Shown: piece after piece, positions 1 through 6,108 of the stretch
Position numbering within the stretch: the first letter of the stretch is position 1
Layout of the letters: each line of letters starts with the position of its first letter
Source of the DNA: Flavobacteriales bacterium UBA7443
GTDB lineage: Bacteria > Bacteroidota > Bacteroidia > Flavobacteriales_D > Sanyastnellaceae
Assembly (NCBI GenBank): GCA_002477505.1
Contig: DLQB01000147.1
Coordinates: forward strand, 1-10,822
Length of the DNA stretch: 10,822 nt
Direction: 5' to 3'
Program-made: the position numbers and the translations under genes
The notes under the pieces: generated by a model
What the model saw: only the letters and a program-made list of their open reading frames with translations
The model's database searches: none
What the model was told of the DNA's origin: nothing

Positions 1-557
1 AGCACAGCGATTGGCGCATCACTTTTCAAATCCTCCTGCAAACAGTCAACAGCCGAGTTCAACACCTGGCGCATCAAATGGCTAATAAAGTGTTCTTGGG
101 CTGGACATATGGAATTCGTTAACCACAGCACTCCTATTTGGGAGAGGAATGGAAGAAATACCTCCAGTACTGTTTTTTCCAATCCATACTCATTCGAATG
201 CTCTCGGACGATTTCGTTGAACAAGGCTTCATCGTAATTGAGCATGCTCAATTTCAACCGAGAAAACACAGCGCTCAATCCCCCTTCCTCAATCTGCACT
301 TCATTCACCTTATCGATCAACGCCTCGTCTCCCAAGTCGGCGATTTTCGAAATCTTCATTCCGTGGTACATGAGGTAAGAAACGTTCAAGAGTTTCTTCA
401 AGTCATCACCACTGTAATATCGAATATTCGTCGCTGTCCTCTTCGGCACCAATAAATTGTACCGCTGCTCCCATGCGCGGATGGTGTGTGACTTAACGCC
501 TGTGAAATGCTCCAAATCCTTGATCGAGAACTGTTGTGCTACGCCTCTTTCTTTCAT
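1..557 (-). CDS. MerR-family regulator with B12-binding-type domain (CarH/LitR-like), 3' part cut by window edge
   Basis: Reading the minus strand from the ATG at 557-555 gives 185 open codons to the left edge with no stop, so the gene is partial. Residues about 10-75 form a MerR winged-helix DNA-binding domain: FSIKDLEHFTGV, then TIRAWEQRY, then the wing with NIRYYSGDDLKKL. After a linker, residues about 95-170 resemble the helical cap that precedes a cobalamin-binding fold. This part carries W145, then nine residues, then E155-H156, the W-x9-EH pattern known from CarH-type adenosylcobalamin photoreceptors. The expected lower-ligand motif (ExHxxG) would lie off the left edge, so cobalamin binding is not proven. 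An in-frame TGA at 584-582, with no ATG between it and 557, fixes the start. Members of this family usually repress carotenoid or light-induced genes, often next to themselves. The neighbour on the right is divergent, 63 bases away. Confidence 0.88.
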   Translation of the reverse strand, partial: MKERGVAQQFSIKDLEHFTGVKSHTIRAWEQRYNLLVPKRTATNIRYYSGDDLKKLLNVSYLMYHGMKISKIADLGDEALIDKVNEVQIEEGGLSAVFSRLKLSMLNYDEALFNEIVREHSNEYGLEKTVLEVFLPFLSQIGVLWLTNSICPAQEHFISHLMRQVLNSAVDCLQEDLKSDAPIAV

Positions 558-620
558 CGTGCAGGAAGGGTTAGGGCATTCTCAGAGGCAGGTAATGCAA
601 TGAGGGCGTATTTTTGGAGC

Positions 621-1790
621 ATGACGACTTGGAACTTCTTCACCGACGACCCCAACAAATGCATGCATCCCTTCGGTGTCGCACACCGAGGAGGCCGCAT
701 GCTCACGGGAGCATTGCCTTTAGCGCAGTTTTGGAGCGCGGTTACTTCTGATACCATCGTACAGTTGGAACAGACCGCTTGTGATAATGTTCAACATGCA
801 TCTGAACACGGACGCTTGAATGATCGTTGGATCCCTTCATCGAATGCATTAGAGGCGATTGCGCAGCTCTCCAGAGGCGAAAATCTGTACCATCAAGGCA
901 CGCTCCTGTTTGAATGGGTCGGAAGCGATTCCTCCGGCACTTCAACGCGAAAAACAATGGCTAACGCCGACCTCCTGCAATCACCACAGGAACTATTTTC
1001 AAGATGTGGCGAGTGGATTCTTACCCAAGCACAACATGTGAAGGGTTTTTGGGGCGCCAATGACGCAACGAACATCGAACTCCCCAACCACGTCCAAGTA
1101 ATCGGCCCACTTGAAAACCTGATTTTGGCCCAAGGGGTCAAGGTCAATGCGTGCACCATCAATACAGAGGCAGGCCCCGTCTTACTCGGACCAGAAAGTG
1201 AAATCCAAGAAGGCAGCAACATCCGTGGCCCACTATTCTTGGGTGCAAGCAGCGTAATCAAAATGGGGTCTAGCGTCTACGGCCCCACCACGATTGGCGA
1301 TCAATGTCGCATTGGAGGGGAAGTCTCGAATTCAACGTTTTTGGGATTCAGCAACAAAGGCCATGACGGATTTCTTGGCAATTCCGTCATAGGGCATTGG
1401 TGCAACTTAGGGGCCGCCACAAACACAAGCAATCTCAAAAGCAACTATAGCCCGGTTCGACTTTGGAGCGAAAAAGAACAAACGTATGTGGATTCAGGAT
1501 TCCAATTTTGCGGATTGATCATGGGCGATCACAGCAAATCAGGCATTAACACCATGTTCAACACCGGTACCATTGTTGGTCCCGGCTGTAATATTTTTGG
1601 TAGCGGATTTCAACCCAAGCACATTCCTTCGTTTTCTTGGGGCGGAGGCCAAGCATGGCAACTGCATGATTTTGACAAGTTCATTCAGACCGCACACGCA
1701 GTGATGGAGCGCAGGGGCATCGTCCTCACGGATGCTGACATCAACTACTGGCGTGAACAGCACCAGATTGCCACAGAACGCCGACAATAA
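621..1790 (+). CDS. GlmU-like protein: degenerate nucleotidyltransferase-like N-terminus plus left-handed beta-helix acyltransferase domain
   Basis: This 389-residue protein matches the Bacteroidota GlmU-like family that is proposed to make UDP-GlcNAc (uridylyltransferase plus glucosamine-1-phosphate N-acetyltransferase). From about residue 155 it is hexapeptide-repeat beta-helix. The signature block is well kept: IGGEVSNS, then SNKGHDGFLGNSVIG with H248 aligning with the catalytic histidine of GlmU acetyltransferases, then NLKSNY, MGDHSKSGINTMFNTGT and IPSFSWGGG. The N-terminal half is much weaker. NFFTDD and a PF...G.L....W pattern align with the family, but the family's usual TRP and TxREKW residues are not seen, and there is no canonical LxxGxGTxM loop. 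I chose the ATG at 621 because the family begins one or two residues before this first strand. An in-frame ATG at 600 is possible; one at 507 would run into the divergent regulator. There is no clear Shine-Dalgarno sequence. The acetyltransferase role is likely; the uridylyltransferase role is uncertain. Confidence 0.85.
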   Translation: MTTWNFFTDDPNKCMHPFGVAHRGGRMLTGALPLAQFWSAVTSDTIVQLEQTACDNVQHASEHGRLNDRWIPSSNALEAIAQLSRGENLYHQGTLLFEWVGSDSSGTSTRKTMANADLLQSPQELFSRCGEWILTQAQHVKGFWGANDATNIELPNHVQVIGPLENLILAQGVKVNACTINTEAGPVLLGPESEIQEGSNIRGPLFLGASSVIKMGSSVYGPTTIGDQCRIGGEVSNSTFLGFSNKGHDGFLGNSVIGHWCNLGAATNTSNLKSNYSPVRLWSEKEQTYVDSGFQFCGLIMGDHSKSGINTMFNTGTIVGPGCNIFGSGFQPKHIPSFSWGGGQAWQLHDFDKFIQTAHAVMERRGIVLTDADINYWREQHQIATERRQ

Positions 1791-1827
1791 GAAACGCAAA
1801 TCAGTCGTTCAGGCTGACATAAACAAC

Positions 1828-1855
1828 TGCCACAATGTCCGAAATGACGGTGGCA
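1828..1855. promoter_or_regulatory. 28-base imperfect inverted repeat upstream of lon
   Basis: Outer arms TGCCAC (1828-1833) and GTGGCA (1850-1855) are perfect complements. Inner arms GTC (1837-1839) and GAC (1846-1848) also pair, with AAT opposite a single G as the asymmetric part and a six-base centre. It ends 36 bases before the lon start, in the only sizeable gap upstream of lon, so an operator for a stress regulator is plausible. No T-run follows the right arm, so it is not a standard intrinsic terminator. The bound factor is unknown. The symmetry is seen directly; the function is inferred. Confidence 0.4.
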
Positions 1856-1881
1856 CGGGATTTGACATGAAGAGGATGAAT

Positions 1882-1888
1882 AAGGAAG
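1882..1888 (+). promoter_or_regulatory. Ribosome binding site of lon
   Basis: AAGGAAG lies three bases before the ATG at 1892, with its AAGGA core five bases before it. It is the clearest Shine-Dalgarno-like sequence in the window and supports the 1892 start, since the other upstream ATGs at 1867 and 1876 are in a different frame. Purine-rich sequence on both sides makes the exact element uncertain. Confidence 0.45.
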
Positions 1889-1891
1889 AAG

Positions 1892-4318
1892 ATGTTTGAA
1901 GATCAAATTGAAGAAGAGCAGTGGTCGCTGAGCGACGCCCAAGATCACGAATTTATTCCGTTGATATCTGCGGAGGATGAAGAAGCGATGCAAAAGGAAG
2001 AAGTGCCGGAAGACCTCCCGCTCCTCTCCTTGCGCAACACCGTGTTATTCCCGGGTGTGGTCATCCCAATTACCGTGGGACGTGATCGATCCATTCGGTT
2101 GGTGAAAGAAGCCCACAAGAATGACCAACGCATTGGAGTCGTCAGTCAAAAAAACGATGACATCGAAGTGCCCAACGGCACGGATCTGAATGAAGTGGGC
2201 ACCGTAGCGAAAGTCATCAAAATGCTGCGCATGCCTGATGGGTCCAACACGGTCATACTGCAGGGGCAAAAGCGATTCAAATGGACCGAGGTAGTCCAAG
2301 AAGAACCGTACATGAAAGCCCGTGTTGTGGAGTACGACGCCGAAAATCTTCCGCCGAAAGATGATGAGCACAAGGCGCTCATGGAAAGCTTGAAAGAGCT
2401 GGCCATCGAGATCATCCAATTGAGCCCCAACATTCCTTCTGAGGCGGGTTTTGCCATCAAGAGCATCGAAAGTTTGACCTTTTTGGTCAATTTTATTGGT
2501 TCGAACATGAACGCTCCGGTAGAAGAAAAGCAAACGCTTTTGGAAGTCGCGGGAATCAAAGCGCGCGCCCGAAAAGTATTAGAACTTCTCAATAAGGAGA
2601 AACAGATGCTTTCTTTGAAGCGAGACATACAGACCAAGGTCAAGGGCGAACTGGATCAACAACAGCGCGAGTACTATCTGAATCAGCAGTTGAAGCAGAT
2701 TCAAGAAGAACTTGGCAATAACCCTCAGGCACAAGAAGTTGCAGAACGAAAGCTCAAGGCTGAATCCATGGAATGGCCGGCCCATGCCAAGGAAGCTTTC
2801 GATCGGGAGATCACCAAGTTGGAACGCATGAATTCGCAATCGGCGGAGTATAGCGTCCAAGCCAACTACGTGGATCTCATGCTGGATTTGCCATGGTCGA
2901 AAAAATCAAAAGACAACTTTGACCTGCACCATGCGCAAGCCGTTTTGGATGAAGATCATTACGGGTTGGACAAGGTGAAGGAACGCATTATTGAGCATCT
3001 CGCTGTGCTCAAAATAAAGGGCGACTTGAAGGCACCGATCATCTGCCTTTATGGCCCTCCCGGGGTGGGCAAAACCTCGCTTGGAAAGAGTGTCGCTAAG
3101 GCATTGAACCGCGAGTATGTGCGAATGAGCCTTGGTGGACTTCGGGACGAAGCGGAAATCCGCGGACACCGAAAAACATACATTGGGGCCATGCCTGGCC
3201 GTATTTTACAGAGCCTGAAGAAAGCGGGGCAATCGAATCCTTTATTCGTCCTTGATGAGATCGACAAGCTTGGACGGGACCACCACGGGGACCCTTCAAG
3301 TGCAATGTTAGAGGTGTTGGATCCCGAACAAAACAGCGCATTTCACGACAATTACTTGGACCTTGATTACGACCTCAGCAACGTCATGTTCATTGCAACA
3401 TGCAATAGCTTGGGTTCTATCCAACCTGCCCTTCGCGATCGGATGGAAATTATTGAGGTCACGGGCTACACGGTCGAGGAAAAGGTCCAGATTGGCAAAC
3501 GACACCTGGTTCCTAAACACCTCAATGATTCGGGCCTTTCCCAAAAAGAAATCAAGATTCCGGTCAAAACATTGGAAGCCATTGTCGAGCAATACACCAA
3601 TGAAAGTGGTGTTCGTGGATTGGAGAAAAGAATCGCCAAGGTCATCCGTAACCGAGCCAAAGAGGTCGCATTGGCCGAATCATTCGAGCCCGTTGTCGCT
3701 CCTAAACACCTCAAAGATATTTTGGGGCCCTCCCGAGAAAAAGATCGGTACCAAGGGAATGAGACACCTGGAGTGGTTACAGGATTGGCTTGGACGCCCA
3801 ATGGGGGCGATATTTTATTCATTGAAACGTCGCTCACCAAGGGTACCGGTAAACTCACGCTTACCGGAAACCTCGGCGACGTCATGAAAGAAAGTGCCAT
3901 GATTGCGCTTGAATACATCAAGTCACACGCACAGTCTTTGGGGTTGAATGCGGAAGAAATGAGCAAGACCAATGTGCATCTTCACGTTCCTCAGGGAGCG
4001 ATTCCAAAAGATGGACCAAGTGCTGGAATTACAATGGTCTCGGCCATGGTATCCGCATTCACCGGAAAAAAAATCCGCAAAGCATTGGCTATGACGGGCG
4101 AGATCACGTTGCGCGGCCAAGTATTGCCCGTGGGAGGAATCAAGGAAAAAATCCTAGCCGCAAAGCGAGCCGGAATCAAGGAAATTATCATGTGCCACCG
4201 CAACAAACAAGACGTGGACGAAATTGATGAGCGTTACTTAAAAGGACTTCGATTCACGTATGTCAAAGAAATTGGAGAAGTGGTGAGCCGGGCGGTCACA
4301 AACGAAAAAGCCAACTAG
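1892..4318 (+). CDS. lon: ATP-dependent protease La (LonA)
   Basis: Lon is a cytoplasmic hexameric AAA+ serine protease that unfolds and degrades misfolded and regulatory proteins. The 808 residues show the full LonA order. The N-terminal substrate-binding domain starts at about residue 40 (LPLLSLRNTVLFPGVVIPI) and is followed by a coiled helical region (about 235-330, rich in K, E and Q). The AAA+ module has Walker A GPPGVGKT at 388-395 and Walker B FVLDEID with D455-E456. The C-terminal protease domain has PKDGPSAG with catalytic S710 and GGIKEK with catalytic K753, the same spacing as in E. coli Lon (S679/K722). An acidic extension of about 35 residues precedes the conserved N-domain. The gene has its own upstream gap with an inverted repeat, suggesting its own, perhaps stress-responsive, promoter. 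porQ starts 16 bases after its stop. No damage is seen. Confidence 0.98.
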   Translation: MFEDQIEEEQWSLSDAQDHEFIPLISAEDEEAMQKEEVPEDLPLLSLRNTVLFPGVVIPITVGRDRSIRLVKEAHKNDQRIGVVSQKNDDIEVPNGTDLNEVGTVAKVIKMLRMPDGSNTVILQGQKRFKWTEVVQEEPYMKARVVEYDAENLPPKDDEHKALMESLKELAIEIIQLSPNIPSEAGFAIKSIESLTFLVNFIGSNMNAPVEEKQTLLEVAGIKARARKVLELLNKEKQMLSLKRDIQTKVKGELDQQQREYYLNQQLKQIQEELGNNPQAQEVAERKLKAESMEWPAHAKEAFDREITKLERMNSQSAEYSVQANYVDLMLDLPWSKKSKDNFDLHHAQAVLDEDHYGLDKVKERIIEHLAVLKIKGDLKAPIICLYGPPGVGKTSLGKSVAKALNREYVRMSLGGLRDEAEIRGHRKTYIGAMPGRILQSLKKAGQSNPLFVLDEIDKLGRDHHGDPSSAMLEVLDPEQNSAFHDNYLDLDYDLSNVMFIATCNSLGSIQPALRDRMEIIEVTGYTVEEKVQIGKRHLVPKHLNDSGLSQKEIKIPVKTLEAIVEQYTNESGVRGLEKRIAKVIRNRAKEVALAESFEPVVAPKHLKDILGPSREKDRYQGNETPGVVTGLAWTPNGGDILFIETSLTKGTGKLTLTGNLGDVMKESAMIALEYIKSHAQSLGLNAEEMSKTNVHLHVPQGAIPKDGPSAGITMVSAMVSAFTGKKIRKALAMTGEITLRGQVLPVGGIKEKILAAKRAGIKEIIMCHRNKQDVDEIDERYLKGLRFTYVKEIGEVVSRAVTNEKAN

Positions 4319-4334
4319 CGCGTTACAACCTGCA

Positions 4335-5390
4335 ATGAAGCATCTCCGAATCCAATCCGCTGCTGCGCTCACTTTATTTTGTTTGTGCCTGTTGCACGTG
4401 CAAGCACAAAATGTTCAGGAATCGCTTGTTTTTGAAATCCCCACGGATGCGCGCTGCGCTGCACTCGGGGGAACACTGATGGCTGATCTTCAAGGAGATT
4501 TGCACGCCGCGGCCTACAATCCCAATCTGCTCGATTCCAGTGACGCTGGCATGATGGCATTGGATTATGTGAATTATTACAGCGGGATTGGTCTGATTTC
4601 AGTGAATTATGCCTTGCAAAAAAAGCGAAAGGGAATGACGCAGCTGGGAATGCGTGCGCTCAATTATGGTCAATTCGATGCGTATGACGCCGCAGGAAAT
4701 TCCGAGGGAACCTTCCCCGGCAGCGACCTGATTGCATTCGCAGGCTGGTCCCACCCCATTGATTCGAATTGGACCGTCGGGGGACAAGTCTTCGCGGGTT
4801 CAAGAAGCCTCAATCGCGAAGTGGCAATTTGGGCCGGAATTGAGGGGTTTGTCCAGGCTAGGTGGCCTGGTAAAAACCTCGCGCTTGGCGCAGGAATTTC
4901 GGGTTTTGGGCGTCAATGGGGATGGAAAGGAACCCAACCTTCAGGTGCTTTGCCTTGGAACTTGCAGTGGACCTTGGCGAAAGGATTCGACAACGCTCCG
5001 TTCGTTTTTTACGTCAAAGGAAACCATATGGAGACTTGGGATTTAGCGCCTCCTGGAACCTATGATGATGGGATTGACCCGCTCACGGGTGAAGTCATAC
5101 CCAATCCAAAATTCCAATTTGGCGATCAGCTGCTCCGCCATATTGCACTCGGTACGCAAATCAGCTTGGGCGAAAATGGCTCGCTTATGTTCGGCTATGA
5201 TTACCGAAGACGTGTCGAGATGGCCGCATCCAGTCGATTTGGCACCAATGGCTTCTCCATAGGAGGGGAAATCAAAGTCCGTCAATTTAGATTCCGGCTG
5301 ACCCGAAATACGTATCATTTCGCTGGCTCATCCACCCACATAGGCCTCACATTTAATCCGCGAAGATTTCGAGCAAATTTGACGAATTGA
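4335..5390 (+). CDS. porQ: Type IX secretion system protein PorQ
   Basis: This 351-residue protein is predicted to be an outer-membrane beta-barrel. It opens with a Sec signal peptide: basic start, hydrophobic stretch to about residue 22 and a probable cleavage after VQA (residue 24). The mature start matches PorQ: FEIPTDARCAALGG, then a D-rich turn, AAYNPNLL and LDYVNYYSGIG, followed by alternating amphipathic strands to the C-terminus, which is typical of a FadL-type barrel. In Porphyromonas gingivalis, PorQ is reported as part of the outer-membrane attachment complex with PorU, PorV and PorZ, which processes secreted cargo and links it to the surface. Linkage to cmk just downstream, as recalled for other Bacteroidota, supports the call. 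There is no Shine-Dalgarno sequence before the ATG, and the gap from lon is only 16 bases. It carries no T9SS sorting domain of its own. PorV-like or other FadL-family barrels are the main alternatives. Confidence 0.88.
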   Translation: MKHLRIQSAAALTLFCLCLLHVQAQNVQESLVFEIPTDARCAALGGTLMADLQGDLHAAAYNPNLLDSSDAGMMALDYVNYYSGIGLISVNYALQKKRKGMTQLGMRALNYGQFDAYDAAGNSEGTFPGSDLIAFAGWSHPIDSNWTVGGQVFAGSRSLNREVAIWAGIEGFVQARWPGKNLALGAGISGFGRQWGWKGTQPSGALPWNLQWTLAKGFDNAPFVFYVKGNHMETWDLAPPGTYDDGIDPLTGEVIPNPKFQFGDQLLRHIALGTQISLGENGSLMFGYDYRRRVEMAASSRFGTNGFSIGGEIKVRQFRFRLTRNTYHFAGSSTHIGLTFNPRRFRANLTN

Positions 5391-5409
5391 ACACTTAATT
5401 TGCACCATC

Positions 5410-6108
5410 ATGGAGAAAGGCAGAATCAATATCGCAATCGATGGACATTCGTCATCGGGCAAGAGCACCATGGCCAAGTCTTTGGCCAAGGAATTGAACT
5501 TTGTTTACGTCGATACCGGAGCAATGTATCGAGCTGCAGCACTTTTCTGCATCAAAGAACGACTCATTAATGGAAATGAAATTGATGAGCGAAGAATCCC
5601 GGCAGCCATCGAGCGGATGTACATCGCGTTCAAATACAACAGCAAAACGGAGAAATCGGAAATTCATCTTGGAGGTGTGAATGTGGAAAAGGAGATTCGC
5701 TCCATGGAAGTCGCACGCCGCGTGAGTTTGGTCGCCGCAGTGCCCGAAATTCGACACAAACTGGTCAACATCCAGCAGCGCATGGCCTCGGTTGGGGGCG
5801 TTGTAATGGACGGAAGGGACATAGGAACAGTTGTCATGCCCAAAGCAGAGCTCAAGTTTTTCATCACGGCCGATTTAGAAATTCGGGCCAGAAGACGTTT
5901 TGAAGAGTTGAAAAACAAAGGCGTGGAATCCAGCCTCGGCGATGTATTGAACAACATTCGAGAACGCGACCGAATCGACACCACCCGGGCGGTGGCTCCT
6001 CTGCGAAAGGCGAAAGACTCAATCGTGATGGACAATAGCAACCTCTCCATCGACGAGCAATTTGATTTCCTTCTGAATCATGCTCGAAAAGTCATGTCCG
6101 AGGCATGA
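5410..6108 (+). CDS. cmk: Cytidylate kinase
   Basis: Cmk phosphorylates CMP and dCMP to the diphosphates using ATP, in the cytoplasm, as part of pyrimidine salvage and CTP/dCTP supply. The 232 residues fit the family length. The P-loop is GHSSSGKST (residues 12-20), followed by DTGAMYRA, which contributes to the nucleotide site. The diagnostic VMDGRDIGTVV has D134-G135-R136-D137. The arginine-rich lid is RERDRIDTTR (184-193), followed by the APLRKAKDSIVMDNS block. All expected catalytic arginines and the P-loop lysine (K18) are present. It starts 19 bases after porQ, and its TGA overlaps the next start in an ATGA, so translation of the two is probably coupled. Nothing is unusual in the protein itself. 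Confidence 0.97.
   Translation: MEKGRINIAIDGHSSSGKSTMAKSLAKELNFVYVDTGAMYRAAALFCIKERLINGNEIDERRIPAAIERMYIAFKYNSKTEKSEIHLGGVNVEKEIRSMEVARRVSLVAAVPEIRHKLVNIQQRMASVGGVVMDGRDIGTVVMPKAELKFFITADLEIRARRRFEELKNKGVESSLGDVLNNIRERDRIDTTRAVAPLRKAKDSIVMDNSNLSIDEQFDFLLNHARKVMSEA

Noticed and set aside
138..455. Plus-strand open frame of 105 codons
   Set aside because: It lies entirely antisense to the MerR gene, whose minus-strand translation shows clear domain motifs.
609..616. TATTTTTG, which fits the Bacteroidota -7 consensus TAnnTTTG
   Set aside because: There is no TTG or TTTG at the expected -33 spacing, and transcription would start at or just after the chosen ATG. It may be chance in an AT-rich stretch.
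507..620. Extended start of the GlmU-like protein at ATG 507 or 600
   Set aside because: The 507 start would place 51 bases inside the divergent regulator, and the extra residues do not resemble the family. The 600 start adds only seven residues and cannot be excluded, but 621 best matches the family's N-terminus.
1801..1817. Six-base stem (TCAGTC / GGCTGA, one U-G pair) with a five-base loop after the GlmU-like gene
   Set aside because: The stem is short and no T-run follows, so it does not qualify as an intrinsic terminator.
2045..2643. Minus-strand open frames of about 160 codons within lon
   Set aside because: They are shadows of the lon reading frame with no recognisable motif. Similar long antisense frames at 3466-3972 and 8196-8684 were dismissed for the same reason.
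3363..3887. Plus-strand 174-codon frame inside lon
   Set aside because: It is in an alternative frame within the conserved AAA+ and protease coding region; its translation has no domain features.
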